This document shows positions 10,238 to 20,083 of a stretch of 64,000 bases of DNA, one piece after another (position 1 is the first letter of the stretch; every line of letters starts with the position of its first letter). The notes under the pieces were generated by a model, which saw nothing but the letters and a program-made list of their open reading frames with translations, was not told where the DNA came from and made no database searches. The position numbers and the translations under genes are program-made. Origin of the DNA: Bacillus ndiopicus (lineage in GTDB: Bacteria > Bacillota > Bacilli > Bacillales_A > Planococcaceae); assembly GCF_000612805.1 (NCBI RefSeq), contig NZ_HG964405.1, forward strand, positions 9,963-73,962, in the 5' to 3' direction.

Positions 10238-11948
10238 ACGTGAAATATTAACAAATTATGTGTATCGCATTGTCGCTTCTTTATTGCAGCATGGGGTAGA
10301 GGAAGTAGTTGTTAGCCCAGGCTCACGCTCAACGCCTCTTGCCTATGCTTTTGCATCAACAAAAAGCATAAAGATGCACCGTCAAATTGATGAGCGCGCC
10401 GCAGCTTTTTATGCATTAGGTATCGCTAAAGCGGAAGGAAAGCCAGTTGTTTTATTATGTACATCTGGTACTGCCGCAGCTAATTACTTTCCAGCAATAA
10501 TTGAAGCTAAATATGCCCGTGTACCATTAATTGTGTTGACAGCGGATCGGCCACACGAATTGCGAGAGGTTGGGGCTCCCCAAACAATTGACCAAATTCG
10601 TTTATATGGCGAGCATGTGAAGTATTCGATGGAGTTTCCAATCCCAGATGCCGCACCTCAAACTTTGCCTTTTATTGAACATCATGTGGGGCGTGCAGTA
10701 GCAATAGCTTCATCAGCACCGTTTGGACCTGTGCATATTAACATACCATTCCGAGAGCCTTTATTGATTGATTTTAAGAGCTTACCTGAGTTAACTTTTA
10801 AAGCGAGCTTTATGCAGGAAGGTACGCCATCATTAGAAGCGTGTAATTTTTTAGCGCAAACGATTAACACGACAAAAAAAGGCGTTATCATCATTGGTGA
10901 ATTGCCATTAGGAGTAGATTTAATTCCACTTTGGTCTTTTGTTAGGAAATGCAAATGGCCTGTATTAATTGAAGGTTTAGCAAATATGCGCGGTGGAGTA
11001 CCAGAAGATTGTCTGCCATATGTTATTTCAACATATGATGCAATATTGAAAAACGAGCATTTTAAAGGGGCGGTAGCAGCTCAAACTGTTATACGAATTG
11101 GTGCACAGCCTGTTTCGAAGTTTTTAATGCTGTTTTTAACGCAAACGATGCCTACAAATTATATCGTTATTGATGAGGATGCACTGTTCCGTGATTCTAC
11201 AAATATATCGACGCATTTCATTCAAGGCAAGCCAGGTGAGTGGTTGGAGCACCTGACATTACAATCAGAGGCTGATGATTATTTAGCACAGTGGCAACAG
11301 GCTGAGCTTATTGCAAGAAAGCATATTGCAGCATATATAGAGCATACACAGGATGAGGGAGCATTTGTCCAAAAGATGCTTGAGCTTATCCCTGATGGTA
11401 GTGATGTTTTCGTTAGTAGCAGCATGCCAATACGTGATATTGACACATTTTTCTTAGCGACAACGAAGGATATTCGTATTTTTGCGAATCGTGGAACGAA
11501 CGGTATTGATGGTGTTACGTCAACAGCGCTTGGCTTTAGTACAGTGCACAAACGTCCAACGTATTTAATTATTGGAGATTTAGCCTTTTTACATGATGCC
11601 AATGCCTTTGTTGCTTCACGCTATCAAGCAAATGATTTAACTATTGTGGTCATGAATAATGATGGCGGAGGCATTTTCTCATATTTACCGCAGGCGAATA
11701 TTGAGGAGCACTATGAAGATTTATTTGGTACACCAACAGCTTTAACATTTGGGCAGCTTGCAGCAATGTATGATGTTCAGTATGATTGTTTGGAAAATCT
11801 AGCGGCATTTGAAGCGGCTTTACAAGCAAATAAGGCGCAGCCAATTCGTTTGTTAGAAGTAATGACAGATCGCGCTGTAAATGTTGAGTCACACCGGGCA
11901 TTATGGCAGCGTATTGGTGAGGAGCTGAACGCATGGCTACAGAAATAG
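10230..11948 (+). CDS. menD: SEPHCHC synthase
   Basis: 572 residues, near the usual 560-580. Thiamine-diphosphate enzyme joining 2-oxoglutarate and isochorismate. The N-terminal Pyr domain contains VVVSPGSRSTPLAYAF and the activating glutamate in DERAAAFYALGIAKAEGK; the C-terminal PP domain holds the GDLAFLHDANAF...NNDGGGIFSYLPQ ThDP/Mg motif near residues 447-490. RBS GGAGGAG lies within menF. Overlaps both menF and menH, consistent with one transcript. Confidence 0.96.
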   Translation: MSEREILTNYVYRIVASLLQHGVEEVVVSPGSRSTPLAYAFASTKSIKMHRQIDERAAAFYALGIAKAEGKPVVLLCTSGTAAANYFPAIIEAKYARVPLIVLTADRPHELREVGAPQTIDQIRLYGEHVKYSMEFPIPDAAPQTLPFIEHHVGRAVAIASSAPFGPVHINIPFREPLLIDFKSLPELTFKASFMQEGTPSLEACNFLAQTINTTKKGVIIIGELPLGVDLIPLWSFVRKCKWPVLIEGLANMRGGVPEDCLPYVISTYDAILKNEHFKGAVAAQTVIRIGAQPVSKFLMLFLTQTMPTNYIVIDEDALFRDSTNISTHFIQGKPGEWLEHLTLQSEADDYLAQWQQAELIARKHIAAYIEHTQDEGAFVQKMLELIPDGSDVFVSSSMPIRDIDTFFLATTKDIRIFANRGTNGIDGVTSTALGFSTVHKRPTYLIIGDLAFLHDANAFVASRYQANDLTIVVMNNDGGGIFSYLPQANIEEHYEDLFGTPTALTFGQLAAMYDVQYDCLENLAAFEAALQANKAQPIRLLEVMTDRAVNVESHRALWQRIGEELNAWLQK

Positions 11949-12742
11949 ACGGTATAAAGGTGCATGTGCGTAGCTGGAATGATGCTGCATCACCAACGAT
12001 TGTTTGCTTACATGGTTTTACAGGTAGTTCAAATACTTGGCTACAGCTTGCAAATAATATTGCAGCACGTGTAATTGCTATTGATTTAATTGGACATGGC
12101 AAAACTTCGGCACCAGAGGATGTGGGGCAGTATACGATGGATGCACAGGTGGAGCTTTTAGAAAACCTATTTGAACACCTTAGCTTACATTCAATCATTT
12201 TGCTTGGCTATTCGCTTGGGGGGCGTGTTGCCCTTTCGTATGCTGTACGCTACCCAAATAGAATTCAACAGCTCATTTTAGAAAGTGCATCGCCAGGGTT
12301 AGAAAATGTAGAAGATCGACTAGCTCGACAGGAGGCAGACAATTCACTTGCTACTGAAATCGAGCAAAATGGCCTTATTGCTTTTATTGATAAATGGCAG
12401 GACATACCGCTATTCGCATCACAAAGGCAATTACCGCAAGAAGTGCAGAAGGCAGTACGTGAAGAGCGTTTACAGCAGCGGGAGATAGGTCTTGCTAATA
12501 GTTTGCGTGGCATGGGTACAGGTGTGATGCCACAGCTATGGGACAGATTAAATGAGCTAAAAATGCCCGTTACATTAATAACAGGGCAGCTTGATACAAA
12601 GTTTGTTGCAATCGCCGAGCAAATGGAGAAGCATATTACAAAAGTAAAGCATCAAACAATTCTAGGTGCTGGGCATGCAATACATGTGGAAAATCTCGTA
12701 GAGTTTGCTACAATAGTAAAGGAAACATTCCAAGAAATTTAG
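11933..12742 (+). CDS. menH: SHCHC synthase, alpha/beta hydrolase
   Basis: 269 residues. Eliminates pyruvate from SEPHCHC to form SHCHC. Alpha/beta-hydrolase fold with HGFTGSSNTW oxyanion region near residue 28, nucleophile elbow LLGYSLGGRVAL near 93-103, acid residue in ITGQLDTKF and catalytic His in GAGHAIHVENL near the C-terminus. The whole Ser-Asp-His triad is visible. It overlaps the end of menD by 16 bp with GAGGAGC as ribosome site, and is followed by menB after 12 bp. Confidence 0.9.
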   Translation: MATEIDGIKVHVRSWNDAASPTIVCLHGFTGSSNTWLQLANNIAARVIAIDLIGHGKTSAPEDVGQYTMDAQVELLENLFEHLSLHSIILLGYSLGGRVALSYAVRYPNRIQQLILESASPGLENVEDRLARQEADNSLATEIEQNGLIAFIDKWQDIPLFASQRQLPQEVQKAVREERLQQREIGLANSLRGMGTGVMPQLWDRLNELKMPVTLITGQLDTKFVAIAEQMEKHITKVKHQTILGAGHAIHVENLVEFATIVKETFQEI

Positions 12743-12754
12743 GGGGTAACTTTC

Positions 12755-13573
12755 ATGACACGTCAATGGACTTCATTACATACGTATGAAGATATTAAGT
12801 ACGAGTTTTATAACGGGATTGCGAAAATTACAATCAACCGTCCAGAAGTACGAAATGCATTCCGACCAAAAACGGTAATGGAATTAATCGATGCATTTAC
12901 GCGTGCGCGCGATGATAAACATATCGGCGTTATTATTTTAACTGGTGAAGGTGAGCATGCATTCTGCTCAGGTGGGGACCAAAAAGTACGTGGACATGGC
13001 GGCTATGTAGGCGATGATGAAATTCCACGTTTAAACGTTCTTGATTTACAACGTTTAATTCGTGTAATTCCAAAGCCAGTTGTAGCGATGGTAGCGGGCT
13101 ATGCAATTGGTGGAGGCCACGTTTTACATGTTGTTTGTGACTTAACAATTGCAGCAGATAACGCTCGCTTCGGTCAAACAGGACCAAAAGTAGGGTCATT
13201 TGACGCTGGCTATGGTTCAGGCTACTTAGCACGTATTATCGGTCATAAAAAAGCGCGTGAAATTTGGTATTTATGCCGTCAATATGACGCACAGCAAGCA
13301 TTAGATATGGGCTTAGTTAATACAGTTGTACCATATGCAGAGCTTGAAGATGAAACAGTACAATGGTGTGAGGAAATGCTTGAAATGTCGCCGACAGCAT
13401 TGCGTTTCTTAAAAGCGGCAATGAACGCTGATACAGATGGTTTAGCAGGTCTTCAACAAATGGCTGGTGACGCTACATTACTGTATTATACAACGGATGA
13501 AGCGAAAGAAGGACGCGATGCATTTAAAGAAAAACGCAAACCTGATTTCGGTCAATTCCCAAGATTCCCTTGA
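12755..13573 (+). CDS. menB: 1,4-dihydroxy-2-naphthoyl-CoA synthase
   Basis: 272 residues, a crotonase-fold enzyme cyclising o-succinylbenzoyl-CoA. Signatures: [16 protein letters not shown] near residue 28, the oxyanion segment [15 protein letters not shown] near 69-83, [20 protein letters not shown] near 112-131 and [18 protein letters not shown] near 142-159. The Asp in that last segment and the C-terminal [10 protein letters not shown] are typical of MenB and distinguish it from enoyl-CoA hydratases. It ends the menFDHB unit, with a terminator 30 bp downstream. Confidence 0.97.
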   Translation: MTRQWTSLHTYEDIKYEFYNGIAKITINRPEVRNAFRPKTVMELIDAFTRARDDKHIGVIILTGEGEHAFCSGGDQKVRGHGGYVGDDEIPRLNVLDLQRLIRVIPKPVVAMVAGYAIGGGHVLHVVCDLTIAADNARFGQTGPKVGSFDAGYGSGYLARIIGHKKAREIWYLCRQYDAQQALDMGLVNTVVPYAELEDETVQWCEEMLEMSPTALRFLKAAMNADTDGLAGLQQMAGDATLLYYTTDEAKEGRDAFKEKRKPDFGQFPRFP

Positions 13574-13602
13574 TATGAATCTAAAATTAAAATGAAACAT
13601 GT

Positions 13603-13635
13603 GCAGTCCAATTTCAATATTGGATTGCTTTTTTT
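13603..13635 (+). terminator. Terminator of the menFDHB operon
   Basis: Arms GCAGTCCAAT / ATTGGATTGC with one G-T pair and seven T. It separates menB from the non-men genes that follow. Confidence 0.85.
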
Positions 13636-13984
13636 ATGCAAAAAAATATCGAAATAAGCATTTAATGAAACTTTAGACCTAGTTTATTTTTAAATTTATA
13701 CTTTTAATGACAGAGAATACTACTAAGCGCCATTGAAAAGTTATATTATAAATTATATAATATGTTTACTAAATTTAGTCATTAGATTATATAAATAGCA
13801 ATTTATGTATATTATTACCTTATATGTATTTTGTTTAGATTTTGTATATATACATTTAATAATATGTATCATGCAATTTAATCGCGAGATATCTAAAATT
13901 TAAGGAAGGTGATTTTTTCAAAAAAATTTAAAATATTAATGCACAAAAAGAGTCTTAATGCAGAATAGAAGGGGGAAAATAACT
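13636..13984. other. AT-rich intergenic stretch before the chemoreceptor
   Basis: About 350 bp of very AT-rich DNA with several short palindromes (for example ACTAAATTTAGT) and long A/T runs. A ribosome-site-like AAGGAAGGTG near 13902 is not followed by a start codon in range. No gene or recognised regulatory site is supported. Confidence 0.4.
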
Positions 13985-15670
13985 ATGAAATTTAAAACAT
14001 TACGCGCAAAAATCTTGTTCGGATTTATTGTGGTTTTAGTCATTATTTTAGCGCAAAGCGTATACACAACTTACTCGAATATAAAAATAGATAAGAAAAT
14101 CGAGTATATTGTAAAAACAGAGTTAGAATTATCAATCTATGACCAACATTTAGCTAACTCCATGTCCTCCCGTATTGCTGCTGCCCGTGGCTATATATTA
14201 TCAGGCGATAAGATGTATAAGGATCGTTTTGATACATATACAAACACATCTTTGGAAACTGAAGCAAAAGTACGTGAAATTACGCAGTCGGATAGATTAG
14301 AAGAGCTATCTGCTCGAGCAAAGAACTGGCGAGAAGATATAGAAGAAAATGTTTTTGCTGTTTATGAAAGAGGTAATAAGGAATTAGCAATTAGTAACTT
14401 AATGGGCCAATCTGCTTCAGAGGCGCGCGACATTCAAGTAGGATTTGAAGAATTGGCATCAGGTCGTGAGGATTCTATTCGCAATGAAGGGGACATCCTT
14501 ATGAATAATATTCGTGCATTAACGATAACGAATATTGTGATTGTTGTCGTTGTTATTATTTTGTCACTAATAGTTGGAACTTATATTGCTGTATCTGTTT
14601 CTAGACCAGTAAAACAGATTTCAGAGCGCATAAGCAGCATTGCTGATGGAGATTTAACAGCAGAAGCACTAGAGGTAACGTCAAAGGATGAAATAGGTAC
14701 ATTGACGCTAGCAGCTAATACTTTAACTGAAAAATTAAGCGGTATGATGCAACAAATCCAAAACGTTTCAAATGAAGTAGTATCGCATAGTGAGGAGCTA
14801 CTGCAATCAGCCGTTGAAGTAAAAGAAGGTACGGAGCAAGTTGCGCTGACGATGAATGAAATTGCAGAAGGAACAGAGGCACAAGCAAGTAATGCAAGTG
14901 ACTTAGCTAGCCATATGGATGATTTTGTTGCGAACGCAAGAGAAGCCAATAAAAGTGGTGAGGATGCCCAGCAGCATTCAAGCAATGTTTTAAATTTAAC
15001 ATCTACTGGGCGAACTTTAATGGAAGCCTCTACAAAGCAAATGACGAAAATTGATGATATCGTGCATGAAGCAGTTGTAAATGTAGAAGGTTTAAATAAT
15101 AAAACACAAGCAATTTCACAATTAGTGCTTGTTATTAATGATATTGCTAACCAAACGAATCTTTTAGCACTAAACGCAGCAATTGAAGCAGCGCGCGCTG
15201 GGGAACAAGGAAAAGGATTTGCAGTAGTAGCAGATGAAGTACGAAAATTAGCAGAACAAGTATCTATTTCCGTTATAGATATTTCAAAAATCGTAGAGGA
15301 AATTGTGCAGGAAACAGATACGGTGACCAATTCATTAAAATCTAGCTATGGTGAAGTGCAAAACGGCACAGAGCAAATTGCAGAAACTAGTCGAACATTT
15401 AATGAAATCGAGGAGGCGATTTCCTCTATGGCTGGAAATATTTCAACGGTGTCGCAAAACTTAGCACAAATTGTTGAAAATTCAGCTAATATTAATAAGT
15501 CAGTAGACGAAATTGCAGCAGTGGCGGAGGAATCCGCGGCTGGTGTAGAACAAACATCTGCAACGATGCAACAAACAACTGCAACAATGGAAGAAGTGGC
15601 AAAGAGTTCAAATGAGCTGTCAAAAATGGCAGAAGAACTGAATAAGCATATCCAGCAATTTAAACTTTAA
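13985..15670 (+). CDS. Methyl-accepting chemotaxis protein
   Basis: 561 residues. Two membrane helices (about residues 8-30 and 180-202) flank an extracellular four-helix-bundle type sensor domain of some 150 residues. A HAMP domain ([19 protein letters not shown]) follows, then a long cytoplasmic coiled coil with the near-invariant hairpin tip [20 protein letters not shown]. It ends without a C-terminal CheR-tethering pentapeptide. Start chosen at the ATG after GAAGGGGG. It signals to CheA/CheW encoded elsewhere; the ligand is unknown. It is one of four non-men genes lying between menB and menE. Confidence 0.93.
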   Translation: MKFKTLRAKILFGFIVVLVIILAQSVYTTYSNIKIDKKIEYIVKTELELSIYDQHLANSMSSRIAAARGYILSGDKMYKDRFDTYTNTSLETEAKVREITQSDRLEELSARAKNWREDIEENVFAVYERGNKELAISNLMGQSASEARDIQVGFEELASGREDSIRNEGDILMNNIRALTITNIVIVVVVIILSLIVGTYIAVSVSRPVKQISERISSIADGDLTAEALEVTSKDEIGTLTLAANTLTEKLSGMMQQIQNVSNEVVSHSEELLQSAVEVKEGTEQVALTMNEIAEGTEAQASNASDLASHMDDFVANAREANKSGEDAQQHSSNVLNLTSTGRTLMEASTKQMTKIDDIVHEAVVNVEGLNNKTQAISQLVLVINDIANQTNLLALNAAIEAARAGEQGKGFAVVADEVRKLAEQVSISVIDISKIVEEIVQETDTVTNSLKSSYGEVQNGTEQIAETSRTFNEIEEAISSMAGNISTVSQNLAQIVENSANINKSVDEIAAVAEESAAGVEQTSATMQQTTATMEEVAKSSNELSKMAEELNKHIQQFKL

Positions 15671-15674
15671 TGTT

Positions 15675-15716
15675 AAAGAGGCTATCAAGCAAAGCGCTTG
15701 ATAGCCTCTTTATATA
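15675..15716 (+). terminator. Terminator after the chemoreceptor
   Basis: Perfect 16-bp arms AAAGAGGCTATCAAGC / GCTTGATAGCCTCTTT around a 5-nt loop. The trailing tract (TATATATTTA) is not a strong U-run. Confidence 0.75.
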
Positions 15717-15783
15717 TTTATGCAAATCATCGCTCGCAATTTTATATAGTGCATGGCATAATGCACAATAGGGTGATAAAACA

Positions 15784-16449
15784 ATGCGAAAAATTTTAGT
15801 TGTAGATGATGATCAGCATATTTTGCAATTAGTAAAGCTCCATTTACAATCTTGGCATTACGATATTATATGCGCTTCAAATGGCATCGAAGCATTGCAG
15901 CAAATGACAGAAGATGTTGATTTAGCAGTTGTCGATGTGATGATGCCGAGGATGGATGGCTTACAATTAACTGAAAAATTAAAAGAGGAATGGGAAATAC
16001 CCGTCTTGTTATTGACTGCTAAAGGGCAATTGGAGGATAAGAGAGAGGGCTTTGCTATTGGGGCAGATGATTATGTAGTAAAGCCTTTTGAGCCAGATGA
16101 ATTACTATTTCGTATCCAAGCAATTTTAAGACGTTATGATAAACCAACAGAAGCAGCGATTGAAGTGGGTGATTTACTTATTGATCGTCGCACATTGCAA
16201 GTTATCAAAGGTCAAACGAAGCTCTTATTACCACTGAAGGAATTTGAGTTGTTAGCAATTCTTGCGAGTAGAGCACAAATTTTTCAGCGAGAATATTTAA
16301 TGGAGCAAGTATGGGGACTTGATTATGTAAGTGATGATACGCTAAACACGCATATTAAACGTTTAAGAGAAAAGCTTGTGCGCCTCAATAGCACTGTACA
16401 AATTACAACAATTCGTGGTGTTGGCTACCAGCTTGAGGTAGTACAATGA
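15784..16449 (+). CDS. OmpR-family response regulator
   Basis: 221 residues. Receiver domain residues 1-115: acidic pocket VVDDDQH, phosphoacceptor Asp in AVVDVMMPRMDG near residue 52, Thr in LLLTAKGQ and Lys in VVKPFEPDE. C-terminal winged helix about 128-220 with YLMEQVWGLDYVSDDTLNTHIKR. Stop codon overlaps the kinase start (ATGA), so the two proteins are a pair. The likely DNA site is a GTTCAG direct repeat spaced 11 bp in the promoter of the gene after the kinase. Signal unknown. Confidence 0.93.
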   Translation: MRKILVVDDDQHILQLVKLHLQSWHYDIICASNGIEALQQMTEDVDLAVVDVMMPRMDGLQLTEKLKEEWEIPVLLLTAKGQLEDKREGFAIGADDYVVKPFEPDELLFRIQAILRRYDKPTEAAIEVGDLLIDRRTLQVIKGQTKLLLPLKEFELLAILASRAQIFQREYLMEQVWGLDYVSDDTLNTHIKRLREKLVRLNSTVQITTIRGVGYQLEVVQ

Positions 16450-17825
16450 AGTTTTATTCTACTTTATATTTTAAGTATATTGTGGTTACATTGGCGATTA
16501 TGTTTTTCAGCGGTATATTAGCGTTGCTTGCAACAAATGCCTATTATCATCGCGTCATTAAAGAGCAAAACGATGCGAAAAACATAGCAATAGTTCAAGA
16601 TATGACACAATATATTATGGAAAATGAACCGCTAAATTTAGAAGCTTATTTGCAAACATTGGCGAATGTTGGTTATCAATTATATGTTGTAAATGCACAA
16701 GGACAAGATGCATTTTATGGCAGTGATTTTCGTTTAAAAGAGCTTGATGATAGCGTGAAGAAAGCTGTTATTGAAGGGCAAATCTATCATGGAATGCGCG
16801 ATTATCCACGCCAGCTTTTTATTACTGGCTTTTTCGCCAATGATTTAACGAATTCAGTAGGCGTACCTTTTACGTATAAAGGGGAAAAATATGCGTTATT
16901 TGCACGACCAGATATACGTTTATTATTTAATGAAATGCATGTTGTACTTGGCAATATGATGCTCATCTCATTAATTATTAGTTTAATTGCCATTTTGCTT
17001 GCTGCTTGGTATTTAGTGAAGCCAATTCGTGCTTTAACAGTAGCGACGAAGCAAGTAGCGAGGGAAAATTATGATGTAGAAATAGAAATTGCACGCACAG
17101 ATGAGCTTGGATTATTAGCAAAAAGCTTTAATAAAATGACACAGGATTTAAAGCAACAGGATGAAACACGCAAAAGCTTTATTCGCAATGTGTCTCATGA
17201 TTTTCAAACACCATTACAAAATATTAATGGCTATGCCAATTTATTAAAAGGTAAAGAGCTGACCAATGAAAATCGATTACATTATGCAGGTATTATTGAA
17301 GCTGAAACAAGCCGTCTGTCAAACTTAACAAAGCAGCTACTATTATTAAATTCATTGGATCAGCTTGCCTATAAAAAGAGTGAAAAAGCCATCAATATTA
17401 CGGAACAAATCGAACGAGCTATTACGAAAAGCCAATGGATGATTGAGCAAAAGGAGCTTGCGGTATGGCTTCAATTAGATGAAGTAATATTTGAGGGTGA
17501 TGAAACATTGCTCGAAAATGTTTGGGAAAACCTCATTTCAAACGCTATAAAATATAATCGTAAGGGCGGAGAAATCACAATTAAGGCACTAAATGAACAG
17601 TCAGCAATTACAATAGAAATTTCTGATACAGGTATTGGTATTGGACAAGAGCACTTACCGCATATTTTCCAACGTTTTTATCGAGTGGATGAGGCACGGC
17701 AAACGAAAGGAACAGGCTTAGGGTTAGCGATTGTTCAAGAGGTTGTTCATTTTTACAATGGTCAAATTGAAATAAATAGTAAAGAAAATAAAGGAACAAC
17801 CATACTAATTAAATTACCAAAATAG
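16446..17825 (+). CDS. Sensor histidine kinase
   Basis: 459 residues. Two membrane helices (about 10-30 and 170-190) enclose an extracellular sensor of about 135 residues. HAMP domain near 190-240 is followed by the H-box FIRNVSHDFQTPLQNINGY (phospho-His near residue 250), N-box ENLISNAIKYN, G1 ISDTGIGIG and G2 GTGLGLAIV. All catalytic boxes are intact. It overlaps the response regulator by 4 bp, so translation is coupled. The extracellular domain shows no recognised ligand motif. Confidence 0.93.
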   Translation: MKFYSTLYFKYIVVTLAIMFFSGILALLATNAYYHRVIKEQNDAKNIAIVQDMTQYIMENEPLNLEAYLQTLANVGYQLYVVNAQGQDAFYGSDFRLKELDDSVKKAVIEGQIYHGMRDYPRQLFITGFFANDLTNSVGVPFTYKGEKYALFARPDIRLLFNEMHVVLGNMMLISLIISLIAILLAAWYLVKPIRALTVATKQVARENYDVEIEIARTDELGLLAKSFNKMTQDLKQQDETRKSFIRNVSHDFQTPLQNINGYANLLKGKELTNENRLHYAGIIEAETSRLSNLTKQLLLLNSLDQLAYKKSEKAINITEQIERAITKSQWMIEQKELAVWLQLDEVIFEGDETLLENVWENLISNAIKYNRKGGEITIKALNEQSAITIEISDTGIGIGQEHLPHIFQRFYRVDEARQTKGTGLGLAIVQEVVHFYNGQIEINSKENKGTTILIKLPK

Positions 17826-17832
17826 CATAACA

Positions 17833-17865
17833 GTTCAGCTTGAGTTCAGAAAGCATCGATATAAT
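17833..17865 (+). promoter_or_regulatory. Probable response-regulator-dependent promoter
   Basis: GTTCAG occurs at 17833-17838 and 17844-17849, an 11-bp spaced direct repeat as bound by OmpR/PhoP-type dimers. A perfect TATAAT lies at 17860-17865, and the normal -35 position is covered by the repeat and does not resemble TTGACA, which suits an activated promoter. Regulator identity is inferred from adjacency. Confidence 0.55.
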
Positions 17866-17898
17866 ACTTCCATATGAAACGATATGGAGGTATTTTTT

Positions 17899-18285
17899 AT
17901 GGAAAAAACATGGAGTAAACGATTAATTCGTCTAGCAGCAATTTTTGGTTTAATAGGTGCAGTATTAGGTTCTGATATGGCCGGGTCAGGCAACTATCAG
18001 TTTAGAGCAATTCATGCGCATATGCTTGTCGTTGGCTGGTTATCAGTTTTTGCTTGGGGATTATTTTATAAAGTTTATCGTGTTCGTGTAAAAAAGCTAG
18101 TATCCTTACATGGCTGGATGACGATAATTGGCTCAGTGGGATTAACAATTGGTATGTTATTTTACAATATCAATCCATTTCATTTTAATGAAGTGTTTAC
18201 GTTAATTACATTTATTGCTGGTGGAACAGCATTGTTAATAAGCTTTGCCTTATTTATTGCGATAACGTTTTTGTTAGAGGACTAA
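17899..18285 (+). CDS. Four-helix membrane protein, heme-copper-oxidase-like
   Basis: 128 residues, four hydrophobic helices. The segment AIHAHMLVVGWLSVFAWG resembles histidine-bearing helices of heme-copper oxidase / NO-reductase subunit I, but the protein is far too short to be an oxidase. Conserved polar residues include GSDMAGSGNYQFRAIHAH. Start chosen at ATG after TATGGAGG; an upstream ATG would add five residues. It follows the two-component pair behind a promoter with direct repeats, so it is the likely target of that system. Possible heme binding or oxidase biogenesis role is speculation. Confidence 0.6.
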   Translation: MEKTWSKRLIRLAAIFGLIGAVLGSDMAGSGNYQFRAIHAHMLVVGWLSVFAWGLFYKVYRVRVKKLVSLHGWMTIIGSVGLTIGMLFYNINPFHFNEVFTLITFIAGGTALLISFALFIAITFLLED

Positions 18286-18349
18286 GTAACGTGTGTACCG
18301 GGTACCTACACAATATGCTACAATAATTCAATGAAGGAGGCGTATCAAA

Positions 18350-19786
18350 ATGCAGCCAAATTGGATAAAACAGCGTGCCTATTTAACACCAAATCGTATT
18401 GGACTTCGCTTCGGAGAGCAGAGTTGGACTTTTCAGCAATTGCATGAGGAAGCATTATATAAAGCTAGCCAGTTGTCAGCGTTTGTTAAGCGAGGGGAGC
18501 GAGTGGCGATTTTAGCTCCTTCTACGCCAGAGCTTATTAAAGTGATTTATGGGTGTATGCATTTGCAGTTAGAAATGGTGCTTTTAAACGGACGCTTATC
18601 AGCGGAGGAGCTTACCTATCAAATTGAGGATGCGCAAGTCGCTGTTGTATTAGTAGCGGTAAGTGAAGTGCATAAATTACCGCAAAATATAGAGGCAATT
18701 ACATTTGAGCAACTAATTGAGGCTGAAGCGATTGAAGTAGATATTGCGTCAGAGTGGCATGATGAGCAAACAATTTCGATTATGTATACATCTGGCACGA
18801 CAGGCTTTCCGAAAGGAGTACGCCAAACCGTGCAAAATCACAGCATGAGTGCGATTAGCTCGGCATTAAATTTAGGCATTACAGAGCAGGATGTTTGGCT
18901 TTGTACAGTACCTATTTTTCATATTAGTGGCTTTTCTATTTTAATGCGCTCGTTACTTTATGGGGCAACGGTTTGCTTGTATGAAAAGTTTGATGAACAG
19001 GCTTGTGTGCAGGAGATTGCAGCGGGAAATGTAACGAATATATCGCTTGTATCGGTCATGCTTGAACGTGTTTTAAGCGAGATGGAACGCTTGCAATTGC
19101 AGGCACACCCTCATTTTAAAACGGTGCTTGCAGGTGGTGGCTCAATTCCGGTTGATTATTTACAGCGAGCAGCTAAAGTGCAGCTACCTGTTGTGCAAAC
19201 ATATGGAATGACTGAAACATCGTCACAAACGGCAACACTGACAAGTGCAGATGCACTGCATAAGCTTGGCTCAGCAGGTAAGCCGCTATTTTTTAATGAA
19301 ATTCGCATTGCTGGCACAGATGAACCATTTGTTGAAGGGGAAATTTGCATTCGCGGTCCACATGTTACTCCAGGCTATATCGGTCGCTTTACAGAGCGGT
19401 CAAGCACAGAAAATGGCTGGCTATTAACAGGAGATATCGGCTATTTAGATGATGAAGGCTATTTATATGTTGTCGATCGTCGTGCGGATTTAATTATTTC
19501 TGGTGGTGAAAATGTTTACCCAGCAGAAATTGAGAACGCTCTGCTAGCACATCCGAATGTATTAGAAGCAGGTGTTTGTGGTATCGCAGATGAAAAATGG
19601 GGACAAGTACCAATTGCCTTTGTCGTATTAAAGCAAGCTGTCACGGAGAAGGAGCTAATTGCCTTTTGCCAGCAAAAGCTCGCAAGCTATAAGCTACCAA
19701 AGCGATTTTATTTCGTTAATAGCTTACCACGTAATGGCTCTAATAAGCTGTTGAGAAGGAAACTTATCGAATTAATATCAGAATAA
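18350..19786 (+). CDS. menE: o-Succinylbenzoate-CoA ligase
   Basis: 478 residues. Adenylate-forming enzyme that activates o-succinylbenzoate with ATP and CoA, supplying the MenB substrate. P-loop-like IMYTSGTTGFPKGV near residues 144-157, VQTYGMTETSSQ near 282, hinge motif GDIGYLDDEGYLYVVDRRAD near 362-381 and the C-terminal catalytic lysine in NGSNKLLRRKL are all present. RBS AAGGAGG. In B. subtilis it directly follows menB and precedes menC; here it is 4.8 kb from menB and no menC follows. Confidence 0.93.
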   Translation: MQPNWIKQRAYLTPNRIGLRFGEQSWTFQQLHEEALYKASQLSAFVKRGERVAILAPSTPELIKVIYGCMHLQLEMVLLNGRLSAEELTYQIEDAQVAVVLVAVSEVHKLPQNIEAITFEQLIEAEAIEVDIASEWHDEQTISIMYTSGTTGFPKGVRQTVQNHSMSAISSALNLGITEQDVWLCTVPIFHISGFSILMRSLLYGATVCLYEKFDEQACVQEIAAGNVTNISLVSVMLERVLSEMERLQLQAHPHFKTVLAGGGSIPVDYLQRAAKVQLPVVQTYGMTETSSQTATLTSADALHKLGSAGKPLFFNEIRIAGTDEPFVEGEICIRGPHVTPGYIGRFTERSSTENGWLLTGDIGYLDDEGYLYVVDRRADLIISGGENVYPAEIENALLAHPNVLEAGVCGIADEKWGQVPIAFVVLKQAVTEKELIAFCQQKLASYKLPKRFYFVNSLPRNGSNKLLRRKLIELISE

Positions 19787-19794
19787 TGATAGAA

Positions 19795-19828
19795 AGCTGC
19801 TCGAAAATCTCACTTTCCGAGCAGTTAT
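19795..19828 (+). terminator. Weak terminator-like hairpin after menE
   Basis: Stem CTGCTCG / CGAGCAG with an inner GAAA..TTTC-like extension; the following tract TTATTCATATTT is only moderately T-rich. Confidence 0.45.
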
Positions 19829-20083
19829 TCATATTTACCATTCTTAACTTTTGCGAAAAGCTTTAAAATGGATAAGCAATTTAAATTACCTAATGTATAA
19901 TTAGTATTACAAGCTTTTTATATTTATATTGCATTTAGCTATCACTTAGGTTAGCGATATGTAAAGAAAGTATAAAAGAAGCAATTAGTATATGATGCAT
20001 AGAGTAGAGGTCTGTGGGAATTGTCTACCATTATAATATGCTTTTAATGTGAGTTCACAGCAATTAAAAGGAGCTACAACAAA

